Source: Bisporella sp. PMI_857 (lineage: Eukaryota > Ascomycota > Leotiomycetes > Helotiales > Helotiaceae). From it: DNA of 64,000 nt. A model generated the notes under the pieces. It did no database searches. It worked only from the letters and a program-made list of their open reading frames with translations, and was not told the origin of the DNA. Location: NCBI GenBank assembly GCA_021307315.1, contig JAJSPD010000030.1:434001-498000 (forward strand). Reading direction: 5' to 3'. A program made the translations under genes and the position numbers. Every line of letters starts with the position of its first letter. Position 1 is the first letter of the stretch. Positions 32,614-44,181 of this stretch are shown in pieces.

Positions 32614-33056
32614 GCTGGACGTAAAAAACACATAATATTAATTAACTTTGTACAATACTTCCCTCCAGAACTGTTTCCACATTTCAGAACAAATGTGACT
32701 GATTGACAGCTTTTGAATCGCGGCTCAGGCCTAGCTTTTTGGGTTGGTGGTAGAGGCGTATCATCACGACATGTAGATGTTGGCCTATCATACACAATGT
32801 GGTCGGACACCCTTCAAGGGACCCCAGCCAATATGATTTTCGGCCAATAGATATCCTAGAATGGCAAGAGGCTGGTGAGAAGAGCCAGCCTCGTAGAAAA
32901 CATCCTGGCGCCAACAGAGACGACCCCAACTATGTCTGGTATGATTGCAAGCGTTCAAACTGGCTGGTTGATGCATGAAATGCGCATGCCTTCAGTTATC
33001 AGACCCTACACTGAGCTTGCGATTATAGCCATGGTTGTACACATGTCTTAAGCTCA
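32614..33056. other. Intergenic SIL1 / hydrolase-CorA gene
   Basis: 443 bp containing the SIL1 3' UTR and presumably the promoter of the next gene. Minus-strand open frames here are not protein-like. Confidence 0.5.
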
Positions 33057-36000
33057 ATGACCACAATCAGGCAACCAAACAGTGCAGCCAATGGCACTGA
33101 ATCTGCAGATGTAACACTAAGGAGTACTGAGCCGAGTGTTCAGAAACCTCAATCAGGAGCAAAAGCCAATGAGCCTTCATACTTTCCAAATATTTCCCAA
33201 ATCAGACCTGCAGATGCTCGGTCTGAGCCAGAGGCTGTTAATGGCAACGAGTATGATAGTGCTAAGGACATAAACAAACTAGCTTTCAAGAGGGACCCTC
33301 CTGTCGCAAGAGGTCCATATTATAGTACACAAGTTGAGTAAGTACCTACCAAAACCCAAGTCCTTCGACCTATTCTAATATCCAGCCAGTGTGATTGCTG
33401 TGCCTGCCATTGGAGGCCACCCTGAAAAGACATGGGCTTCAAAGCTGTGTTTTCGCCAGAAGAGCCCGGGGCCACTTCAACACCAAGCGAAATACAGAAG
33501 GCCATCATTAGAAGCATACCAATGTCTCCAGGATACTCTAGTCCTGCAGTAGCAATAACAAACACGCCACGGGCTGGAGGAGATATGACGGAACCAGCTT
33601 GGATAACTAGAGGCATAAGAGCTCGCGCTAATGAGGCTCGAGTCCTTCTGTATGATCATGGTGTGCCGAAGGAAGAAGATACTCTTAAGAGCTTTGCTAC
33701 AAGATTACTCAAGAACATCGAAGACCTGCGGCGTATAGAGAACTCAACCCGCCCTATATTCTTCATTTGTCATTCTACTGGAGGTTTAGTTGTCAAGATG
33801 GCACTTGCAGAGGGTCACAGATCTAGGAGCACAATAATTGGGGACTGCTATGGAGTTACTTTTTTCGCTACACCCCATCGAGGCGTAAGTTGGTTTCACA
33901 ACACTCAATTTTATCCTCCATCAAGCTCAATATATTTTGTGCTTTGATATGAGACCCGGAAGTGGACAAAATGTTATGGAAGCCAATCCAAACAAATCCT
34001 GCATTCCTATGTCTCACTTAGAATAGCGACTAACCTCAGTCCTACGATTATAGTCGTCACACTTAGCACGTCTAGATTTTGCTCAGAACATAAAGAATAT
34101 CATGCGGCTATCAGCGCCACTTCCTGAAAGTATCTCTCGGCAGCTGCACCTGGATTCGGCTCTGCTGGTGCAACTTGATGCAGACTTCAAAAAGATTGCC
34201 ACGGAGCTACGGATTTGGACCTTCTTCGAAACTGAAGATACAAATCTGACAACTGAATACCATGCACCCATCACGTCTATTAAGTCAGCCCTGCTGAATC
34301 TTCGACATGAAGTGGTTTACCCGCTCCTAAGTGACCATACTGCCTCGGCTGGATTTGGAAGCAAAAACTCACAAACAAGAGAAAGCTATTTAGGTGAACT
34401 CGCTGCAGCTATAGAGAAGGCTCTTGAATACAGCACAATCAAGCACACAGAAATGAATATTGATGGACGAGTTCAGGTAGAGGTTATAGGATTCTACGAG
34501 ATGGCTGATAGTGTTGAAGTGCCAATAGAGGTATGGTCGACCAGCCGGTCCCTAAAAGACTTCAGAAAACACGGTCCCGCAAAATTGTTGAAGGACAGAC
34601 TGTCAGAGATTAATTCTCCTCCTCGCGAGCGGCAGCACTTACGGCAAAACACGCGGGCACCAACCCTGCTTCATGATAAGCGCCGAGATGCCGGCCCAGC
34701 CGTGCCTATCTTCAAGTCAGACTCCTTTAATATTGTCAGTAAGACAAGTGACCCGGAGCTCAGGTCCCGGAGCAGTAGATTTCTTCGGAGCAGGAGCAGA
34801 AGTAGGAGCAGGGACAGAAGCTCTCAGGAAGCTAAGATCCCTCAGCATCTTTTATCTCCAAAGGAAACAACACCAATTGAGATGAAGCCAGTGCATCTTA
34901 TACCTTCCATTGCCGTTGTAGCTGAGGGAGACTATCTCTCTCCTGAAAGCCCCAAACTACCGAGAGATAGATCGCGGGACAGAACCAACGTACGTGGTCG
35001 ACGCCGAAGTAGCTTAGCTGCAATAAATACCACTCCAGTGACATTCATCAAGCCAGATGTGTCGAAACAAAAGCTGGTATGGCTCCACGTCCCATTTAAT
35101 AATCCAGCTTGGGTTAGAGATGTTTTGACTACAATATCTGTTGATAAGGGTAGAGATTGTCACAGTAAGCTACTTAATGCAGAACATTGGGAGTCGAAGC
35201 ATGTTAGAGGTCGACATGCAGAACATCATGCATGCTTTCTTAAGCCTGCCTGCTCTGTGGTTGGAGTAGATATCACTTCGCCAATGGCCTCTCCCAGACA
35301 GTACTTTGGGAAAGTTCCAGCTGAGCTTCAGATGTATCTTTACCTACCATACCTTCATTTTGATACATATAAACAGATTGTTAGGAGACGGACTCTCATT
35401 AAGCGACGCATCAAACAAGGGCGATCAAGGCCAGTCCCACAATCTATAGCAAAGCTTGATTCACTGGAGTTTAAAACAATCTGGCAATACCTTGGTCATG
35501 ATCCTCCCATCAATTGCAGAAGAACTTTGGATCAATTTGGCTATCCTAGTCTGCTTGATACTAGAGCCCGCGATGATGATCAGATGCTTTATAAGATGAC
35601 AAAGCAACGATTTGCCCATCATGATGATATATTTTCAGGTAACGCGGAAGAAAAGCAGAGGTTGGCCGAGATCCTGAAAGAAGCAGAGGAATTAAATTCC
35701 TCCAGTTCATCAAACTCATCATCTATTGACTCAGATGAGGAGCTTGAAGGTTTCGAAGATGAAGAGCAGAGTGAAGCCGATGAGAATGAAGATGATATTT
35801 TGGATGGGAAGGTATTGATGGTCGAGTAAGTGAGCGCCTTTTCATCATCTATGGAATAGAGTCAGGAGCCGTCAAACATAATGCACTTAGCTTTATGAGC
35901 ATTTCCGTTTTTGTGCACTAAGACTTTTCCTGTTCGCTGACAAGGCGCACAGTCAGCTATGGCTATGGATTGTCGACACTGAGACCACAGTTTCATTCTT

Positions 36001-37420
36001 TCCCAAAAGGGATGATACCGGCATCGATGGCCGATTATTTCAACAAGCAGATCTCAGAAACAGTATATTCAACGAAGTTAACGCGGATCTCACCTCGCGA
36101 TGCGAGAACTCATTTGACCTAGCTGCATTGATTGCTCTGCATGCTGTGACAGTTCTCTTCGAGCGATCTTCTCATCCCGACTTGGAGATATTCCGGACAT
36201 TTGAAGAAGCAATAAGTATCCTCACAGAAAAGATGACCAATAGCTTCAAGAAATTTAGAGCTCGAGGTTTCCGCGACAAGGCTGATGAACATGATGAGCA
36301 TCTTCGGGCTCACAATATCCGAGCGAAACATAAAAGAGAAGGCGAGTTGGCGGAGAAGCAGAATCGAGAAAATACTTCTGCTCTCCTGGAACTCAGAGAT
36401 ATCGAGGATGAATTACATACACTTGAAGAACTATTCGACGCTCAGAGAGACGAAATCTTAACAATGATACAGATTTATAAAAAGGAAGATTTAAGAGATT
36501 TAACTGCGAATGGCCTCCTGTTCTTGAATCAAGCCGAGGACTATCTGTCGGATTATAAACGTCATGTTCAGAGGATGATTGATGATGTAAGAGCAACAAG
36601 AGAGGATGTAAGAATATTTGTTCGATTGGTTGGAACGCGCTCACAAATTATTAGTTTGACAAACTCTTGCAAATGGTCCAAAGACAGGCCCAAGTTGATG
36701 AAGTTAGGCTACAACGCCTCCAAGCAGATCTTGCCAGCGCTCAAAGCCGATCAGTTATGATTTTCACTGTATGTATCCTGATTCAATGTTCTGGCCTTGA
36801 TTAATACTTTACACAGGTATTCACAGTTATATTCGTAAGTTGCACTGGTTTCACCCAGAAAGATTTTGCACTGACCAATCTAGCTTCCTCTGACATTCTT
36901 TTGCGGACTGTTCGGCATGAATACAAGAGAATGGGGCGGGGGCGATTTCCTAACCCTTCGCACAATCGGCCTCATAACCCTCCCAACATCGTTCTTCATC
37001 ATTCTCCTAACCTGCATAATTGCTTGGTCGTCCCGAATGCGGAAAGCCACAAACTATACCTACCGTCGGATCATCCGGCTCTCAAAATCCGTGCGGAAAT
37101 CACTAACGACCTTCCTGTACCACATACCCGCTGCTGCGACTCTTGCTTCTAAAGACGCCCGCAAGAAGCTCATTGAAGAACGGAGAGCCGCACGGAAGCA
37201 GAAAAAAGAAGAGAAGAAGCAGGCGAGTATCTTTGAGGAGGATTTCTGGGAAAGCCATGTCGCGGCGAGAGATAAGGATTATACGGTGCCGCCGCAAAAT
37301 CTAAAGAGTATTACGTTTGCGCGGAAAAAAGCGATAGAGGAGATGGAGCGGACTATGAGTGCAAGATGGGGACTTCTGGGGAAAACGGAGAGTAATATCC
37401 ATGCGTACCGAGGTAGATAA
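33057..37420 (+). CDS. SesB-like alpha/beta hydrolase fused to CorA-like membrane module (frame broken once)
   Basis: Exons 33057-33337, 33390-33884, 34054-35825, 35953-36607, 36655-36768, 36817-36834 and 36884-37420; about 1290 aa if one missing base in exon 2 is allowed for. Residues about 95-340 form a SesB/DUF676-like hydrolase: VIAVPAIGGHPEKTW, nucleophile Ser in FICHSTGGLVV (about S223), FFATPHRGSS, NIMRL, and a likely catalytic His in PLLSDHTASAGF. Residues about 490-520 are Arg/Ser-rich. From about 600 (WLHVPFNNPAWVRDVL, RRTLDQFGYPSLLDT, DQLWLWIVDTETTVSFFPKR) it is the cytosolic part of fungal CorA-like proteins, with a coiled coil. It ends in two helices around GMN (about 1123-1125), and a basic tail. 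SesB domains are known as lipase-like effectors in fungal NLR proteins; here the partner is a predicted channel. Function is unknown; a membrane-linked lipase or signalling role is a guess. Confidence 0.8.
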
Positions 37421-38112
37421 AGTAAAAAATTCAGCCACTTTTATACAGGCGCTCAACAAGCTTAGACCATGGCCAGAGAGTGCTCTCCGTTTTGAGTAGA
37501 GATACGCCACCCTCACTTGGACAGCAGCCCGTAGTTATTGGTGTTCAGAAATATCTTTCTTATCTACAGCTTGAGTACTCTCTGATTCGAGATTCCTACA
37601 TCGATCGTAACTGGCCAAAAGAAGAAATCATAAAACCCTTTCCCGCCCAATCCACGTCTATTCTATTCATATTTTCAAGTATCCTTATTTCAAAAGTTGT
37701 CTCGTCTTCAACAGGTCTCTAACTCGTGCCAACAAGACGAGTGGAGTCAGTCTCTCTCCATTCGCTTAATTTTTTTTCCCACTCACACAGACTACCGCAC
37801 TTCCAGTTTAGCATACTAATCAAATGTAAATCTGCCACAATTACGCACAGATTTTGTAGCCATTAAATATAATGTAGATGGATGGCCTCTGTCATGCCTC
37901 ATTCGATCAATGCTTCCTTTATTGCGGAAGTGAGTAAGTCCCATTTTGGTAGACAGGCTTGACTTTATATAGAATTGACCTATGAACACTGTAGCTGTCC
38001 CACCTCTGACCTGTGAACTTGGTCCCACTAAGCTAAAAATGAAAAGTAAAAAGGTGCAACGAGTAAAATAAAGTTGTTGCAGGCTTTCCTGCTTTCAAAA
38101 ATTCCTGTCAGT
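37421..38112. other. Intergenic before tRNA
   Basis: Carries the 3' UTR of the hydrolase-CorA gene and, immediately past the tRNA 3' end, a short A/T run on the minus strand. No gene recognised. Confidence 0.5.
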
Positions 38113-38209
38113 GTCGGGTCTGGGAATCGAACCCAGATTGAAGGCGACCTGTCAGATTACTGCAAAGCAACGTCCACAAGCCCACGTGCTACCATTACAC
38201 CAACCCGAC
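38113..38209 (-). tRNA. Intron-containing tRNA, isotype uncertain (possibly His-GTG)
   Basis: A 7-bp acceptor stem is perfect (GTCGGGT with ACCCGAC, discriminator A). D-arm GTGTAATGGTAGCAC and T-arm CTGGG-TTCGATT-CCCAG give good A and B boxes. The 97-nt length is too long for a class I tRNA, so an intron of about 27 nt is expected after position 37. The best fold has anticodon stem TGGGC/GCCTT (one mismatch at the base), loop TTGTGG and anticodon GTG (His). The variable loop would then be only four bases, and anticodon-intron pairing is not obvious. The tRNA call is firm, the isotype is not. Confidence 0.82.
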
Positions 38210-39823
38210 GGTGTTGTTGAAAAATTGATTGGCTTAATTGACCATATTCATCAAACTTCAGCATATCTCGGAGGTTGAGGCCAGAGACTTTGCCGCCGCT
38301 CGCACTAGTAGCTGACTAGCGGAACACAACTCAGGTATGCTTCTAGTTTCTTACCAGGTGATAAATTGCTTCGAGTCCTAAGTATTCAAAAGCTCGAAAG
38401 AATACGGAAAGCGTTGTTGAAATATGGTTCAAGTCTACACTAGGTGGCGAACATTTTAATCTACATGTGACCCTCAACATTGCCAAGGCTGCGACAAAGT
38501 CCAGTTTGATAAAAGATGATGAGTACATCATAAATGGTATCAAATCCTTGGCACAAAGTATTCTATGTTAACCTCACTACCTGTCATTTTTGAATATACA
38601 GTGTCAATCATTTCTTTAGCATATGGAAATCCGCACCCAATCACTTATTTACCACCCCTCTGTAATCCATAGAAAACCAACCTGCTTCACACCCTTGTAC
38701 TTAACTAATAGATTCTCTCTCAGTTAAAAAGTCTGGCCCATTAACTTGTATGCTCTGTTTCTTGAATGTGGTTCTTACGTCCGCTGTGTAACTCTATCAA
38801 GCTAATATTTCTCGATCACCATCCGCAACGGCATTACCAACCTCAAAAAATGCTGAGCCGCGTTCTTTCCATTCGTTTGGGTTAAGTAAAACTTGAGTAT
38901 GGCGGTTCAGCATTATTGCCCAGCCAAAGTGGAAAGTGATTCCTGGTAGAAAGAGGAAGAATAGCTCGAGAGTGGCTCCTCAGAAAACAAAGCACATATA
39001 TCAGATTTTGCCTTCACATTCCTGCATTCTAAGCCGAAGGAAATATTTCCGAGGTCAGAAAATAACAGGAACTGGATTCTCCAAGTCTCAACTGATTGAT
39101 AAGTTGTCCAGCTCTTCTGGGGGCAGGCTTGGTACTAGCAATGACTTCGCCGGAGCAGAATCAACAGACACAGTCAGTGTACTTTTTGGGACTGATTCGG
39201 GAAAGCATATCACAGTAGCAGTGGGAACTTAGGCAGCTAATTCGATGTAAAAAGTTCTGTCATTATGCTCAAAACATTGTTAATTAGAAAATGCTGACCC
39301 GCAAATCTTCCTCCAAAGCTGGAGTTGATAATCGGGTTGTAGAGGACTTGGCTAACCTTTGGCTCCTTCCTTGTTGCTTGTCGACAGCTGATTCAGAGGC
39401 TGCGACGGTGTCTATTGGCCAAGTCAAAGACAAGCTGACACATCATAGGACAAAGAGCAGGTAAGGCTAACTGATGTATCTACCATCGGCTTTCTTGAAG
39501 AGAAAGTCGATACAATTGCAACACCAGCGCAGGGCTGACCGAAAACTAACCACCATAGCACTTGGATTTTAAACCACGTTTGCGTGGCTATTCCCGCGGT
39601 GGGTAAGCGTCACAGATAATATGCACTAACACAACTTAGAACGATCTATTACAAAATAGCTAGCCTTTGACTGAGATTTATGCTCTGTACGCCAATCAAG
39701 AATGATAATGCAAGGTAAAGGCCAGTCCTTCTAAAAATGGTATATCCATGAACACCCAAGCATCACCAGGCTAATATTTTCCAAGACACCGAACGCCTCT
39801 TTGCACAATAACTCCTGCAAATT
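38210..39823. other. Intergenic, 1.6 kb
   Basis: No gene recognised. The plus-strand frame 38936-39232 (98 codons) has no clear ATG-led, family-like sequence. A+T-rich overall. Confidence 0.5.
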
Positions 39824-42457
39824 TTATAATGGCCGACCATCCTTCAGCTTCTGACGCAGGTTATTTAGGTAGCCTTTTGGCCATGCCACTAGAAGCTCTG
39901 CATCTGTTGGAATCTTGTTCCCACACTTTGTCGCAACGTTCTGCAAAATTCTTCCCAGTAGCTCCTCCGTCATGGGAAAGGCGTCTTCGGAGAACTCCAC
40001 GGGGTGTAGGAATGGATCTCGCTCGCTGAGGAGTTCGGTCGCGGATGGCCTCAGGTGCTGATCCCGATTTAAACACTTCTTCAGCGTCTTTATAAGCGCC
40101 CATGGTACAGGCACATTGCCAACACCGAGATTGGGGTACTCGATTTCGTAGTTCCAGTTGATGATGGCTTGACATCGGTGCATCTGGTTAGGTATATGGG
40201 CAAATGGGGCCCGACCGTACACCATCTGGTAAAGAATGCATCCCAAACTCCATATGTCACTAGGCTTGCCTAGCTTCATCAGCTTTACTTCGTTGTTGAT
40301 TCTTCCTCGTGAGTCTGGTTTGGCGTTGGAATCCATCAGCGATTCTGGTGACATGTAGTTAGGTGTGCCAATCTGAGTGTCTCGGTGAACGTTAACAGTC
40401 TCATCTGTTTGAATTGCATTGGCAATTCCAAAATCGATCAGTTTTAGTGTTCCTTGACACAACACGAAATTATGCGGTTTCAAATCAGAGTGTACAATGT
40501 CATGCTCATGAATGGCTTGTAAGCACTCTAACATCTCTTTCCAATAATGCCGGACAAAGCTGGGATCGAATTTCGCCTGATCGGATTTCAGACGTAACTC
40601 CAACATCTTATTCATGTCCAACTCTCCCATTTCCATGAGCTAGTCGTTGTTAGCAAAATTTGAATCGGAATAAGTAAAAGTACGTACTACACTGAGAGTT
40701 CCCTTCTCTTCATTCAATTCATAATCGTATAGTCGAATGACTCGATCTACTCCTTCTAGCTTTCGAAGCAAATCAATTTCACCTTTAAAACCTCGAACAG
40801 CAGTCTCATCTGCATCGTCCAAAGAAACTCTCTTTAGAGCAAAGAATTTCGAATTCTCTGCCATCACACGATAGACCCTTGAGCTTCCACCCCTTCCTAT
40901 GCAATCCAAACGAGTGAAATGCTTGCCATTAAGCTTTAACCTGTTCCGCTTGCCACTAGCATGGGATGTGGTAGCAGCTCCGGCAGTACTCGTTGCAGCA
41001 TCGAGAATAGACATCTTTGGTGGTGGAGGCGCAGGCCTTCGAGGTGTATTTTGGCTTCTAGGTCCTAAGGGTCGTCGTTCAGGAGTCCTGGCACGTAAAG
41101 CATCCAAGTCCATACTCTCAGGGCGAATGGGTACTTTCTCTTTGGCATCAGTATGAATCAATGGTGGTTGCTTATTACGTTTAAAGGTTGGAGGAGCCTC
41201 ATTCTCCTGGTCATGCGCTGAAGGTAGATCTGGTCGTGGTGGAATTTTGAATACCGGTTGTATTGGTTGTGAAACGGCTGATGCCTGAAAGCTTGATCGT
41301 GGTGAACCTGACTTGGAAGCACTTGAACCCCGGGAGCCAGACAGCGTGGGGGGTGGTGGTGATTTTGACCTTAGGACGGAACTCAACAAAGCCTTCGACT
41401 CCCTTGAAACTATTGGACTCCCAGACGCAAAGTCTCGGTAGGATGAATACATCGAAGCACGATTCGATCCCGGCTCCTGACTCGAGGGATATTCTCGTTC
41501 CTGTGATTCTTGAGGCTGTGACTCCTGGCTCTGTGGTTGTTGACTTGCCCCCGCACTATCCAGTCCATCTCCATGCTCCTCGGCTGGGCTTTGCTCTTCA
41601 TCATCCAGACGTCTTCTTCCACGCCTAGCCGGACCGCTCAACAGCATTCCAGAAACCTTTCCAACTCTTTTGACCCGCATCGAGCTTGCTAAAACGGCAT
41701 CTTCGCCATACCGATTGCGTCCTATGGTAGAAGCTCCATATCTTGAAACACTCCCTTGACTTGTTGCGAGATGTGACCTCGCGACCGTAGCGGGATGCTC
41801 TTGTGATTCCACTTCTTCATTCCGTGATGCAGAATCCGTCCTGTTTGAATTCCGCCCTGATGATCCAGCAGAGCGCCCATGATTCCCCGACGATGTTGTC
41901 GTAGAGATCCTAATAGTTCTAGGAATGTGTGCTGGCGTTGACAGGTCGAGCAGCGGAGTTCCTTCTCTTGCAGCATCTCGCTGTTCACTGTCACGCTGTA
42001 CTTTGGACAGAGAGCTCGTCCTCCGCAAGCTTGAGGCACCACTCAGCCTTACAATTCGTTTGGTAGGATGTGGGCTGTGAACTTTGCTTTCAGGTGGTGG
42101 AGAGGTTATTTGATCCCGTGGTGCAACAAGAGAATCTAAGCTCCCAGACCTGACATGCGCAACTTCTACCTCTGAGTTATGTGCTATAGGCTTCACCGGA
42201 GATTGCTCCACTATCGAGGCTTCATCATTCAACAGTGCCTTAGTTAGAGCACTAAACTTCATTGGCAGAGGGATTTCATCGTCGGAACTGTCGTTGAGAG
42301 AATAGTGACGCGCCGCTGATTCTGGCACATACGGTTCCGCACGAGCATGCTGAGTTCGAGCTGGTAGTTGTCTATAAGGAAGTCGAGACGAAGATGGCTT
42401 TCGTGAGAGGGAGGCAAAATGGGAAGATCCCATAGGGGTCGGGGATGCCGTAGCCAT
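39824..42457 (-). CDS. MPS1: Mps1/TTK-type spindle checkpoint kinase
   Basis: Dual-specificity kinase for the spindle assembly checkpoint and kinetochore attachment. Exons 42457-40688 and 40639-39824 give 862 codons (861 aa). The first 500 residues are Ser/Arg/Pro-rich and disordered. The kinase domain starts about 510: FTRLDCIGRGGSSRVYRVMA (Gly loop), FALKRVSL (Lys), catalytic loop IVHSDLKPHNFVL with Ser in place of Arg as in Mps1/TTK, LIDFGIA, and the activation segment QIGTPNYMSPESLM. DIWSLGCILYQMVYG and the C-lobe follow. The HSDLKP variant together with VHRDTQIGTPNYMSPE identifies the Mps1 group. Divergent with the GDSL esterase gene over about 510 bp. Confidence 0.95.
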
Positions 42458-42971
42458 GGAGGGAAGATTAATTGCAGGTCTGGTTCAGGTTAGGAGGATA
42501 AAAATAAATAGCGATTGCCACCCTCAGATATCAGTTTGCACGTCGTAATTGTCGTTTCCATACTCCAGTCACAAGTCAGCAGAGCAATTGAGTATCCATG
42601 AATATCGTTGAAAGATTTGTCGCGTTGTGAAGTTGGCGAGTGTTGGACGACGTCGAGGCTGATAAAATGATTGGTCCTCGAGGAGGTGTCAACAACGCTC
42701 AGACATAGCAACCGTTGCCAGGATGCACGGAATCCTCCCCCTCGAGACCCAATAATGAAGACTTCGGGTCCTCAGTCAAGGCAATAAATGTTGCAAAATG
42801 CTTGAAGCTTTATAAGGGATTTACCTTAAATTTCATTGCATGGAACGGATATATGTCGTGCGAGCTTTGACTTTCTATAGTATATATAGTATCGACTATT
42901 TTGCTATCGAAAAGCACCATTGAAACTGCTAGAAGACCGCCGGAATCCGATCTATTTAAAGGGAGCAAAAA
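42458..42971. promoter_or_regulatory. Divergent promoter MPS1 / GDSL esterase
   Basis: 514-bp head-to-head spacer. A TATATATAG element at about 42888 lies some 80 bp upstream of the esterase ATG and could be its TATA box. Confidence 0.45.
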
Positions 42972-43977
42972 ATGATGCTAGCTCTGAACGCTCTTCATAT
43001 ATTGTGCTTTGGTGATAGCCTCACGGCCGGATTCACCAAATGGGGTGCAGTTTTTCATCCATACGCATGGAATATGTTAGACCAGCTTGAAGAAGCTTTC
43101 CCATTGACACAAATTTCAACAGATATCCAAGGCGCATCTGGAGACCAAGTTGTAAACGGATTTCTATACCGGATAGATGCATTGTGTAAGTTTCATTTCT
43201 CTGATTGAATTTTATTATATTACTGTTTTTCGCGGGACTTGCGACTTTTCTTCTGAACTTAGAGGGGACGACCTCAATTTTCTCCAGAAGGAAGTCGTGA
43301 AGAGCTCCTATCTTTGAAATGCCTTCTCAATAGTTTTAATGGCTTCGTTTTAGTTGAGATTCGTATGTTCTAAGTCTTTGGTGTCATACTAAATTCCACA
43401 GATAAGGAGATGGAGACACCCTACGATTGGGCGATCATCCTAGGAGGCACTAACGACCTGACAGTTGGTCGTTCCCCTGAAGACATTTGGATGGGCCTCA
43501 AAGAAGTCTATAGCTTCCCGCTCTCCAACAAAACCAAAGTACTTGCCCTTACTGTCACAGAAACCGAGGCGTCATCGCACGAGCTTACTTCACGCCGAAA
43601 CAAGCTGAATAGCTATATCGTGAGTTATCAAGCAGAGAACTAGTAAGTATGGTCGCTCCATATCCCTTCTAGGTGGACACGTTGCTGTATTGTACCACTT
43701 GTTCTAGGAAACGGGTTCCACAGAATTGGAAGCTAAAGTCATCAGCTATACCTTCGACCTGCATAAAGCCTTTCCGTGGAACGGCTTGAGTGACAAGAGA
43801 AGGAGAGAGGTTTGGGATGACGGAATGCATCCTACGGAGAAAGGATATGATATAATAGGAAAACTCTTGGCGAAGAGGTTGAACGAGATCATCTCTGAAA
43901 GAACCATGCCTCAAGTTGACGAGCCTGTGAGGGCTGAGTTAAAGGCCAGAGCTAGGATCTCAACCGTCGAAGCATAG
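42972..43977 (+). CDS. SGNH/GDSL-family esterase
   Basis: Exons 42972-43185, 43402-43642 and 43746-43977 give 229 codons (228 aa). Block I is CFGDSLTAGF with nucleophile S16; block II Gly in GASGDQVVNG; block III is ILGGTNDL with Asn; block V is DDGMHPTEKGY with the Asp and His of the triad. No signal peptide is obvious, so a cytosolic esterase/acyl hydrolase is likely. Intron 1 is long (216 nt) for this region; a coding exon could hide in it, but direct joining gives RIDALYKEMETPYDWAIILG, which fits the family. The third exon's acceptor (ATCAG before 43746) was chosen because it gives NYYTFDLHKAFPW in frame. Confidence 0.88.
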
Positions 43978-44181
43978 CGGAGAGGAGGAGTTAAGAATTA
44001 ATAAGTCGCCTACGGCCATGATCACAAATCTCAAGAAAATATTCATATAGGCATGATATACATACTGATGCTGGAGTCTAACCATGACCACACTGAACGC
44101 CATAGCAATGATGCTGTTTAGATGCCTCCTTGCATTTCCATGTCCTTAACTCCAACCATATATTCACTATCCTCATGTGAC

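Noticed and set aside
38936..39232. 98-codon frame between the tRNA and MPS1
   Set aside because: Ser/Lys-rich without motif and isolated; no support as a gene.
41263..41628. 121-codon plus-strand frame inside MPS1
   Set aside because: Antisense shadow of the disordered MPS1 N-terminal region.
43260..43375. Extra coding exon in the long first intron of the GDSL gene
   Set aside because: Every acceptor tried gives a stop or a non-family insertion; direct splicing fits the family.
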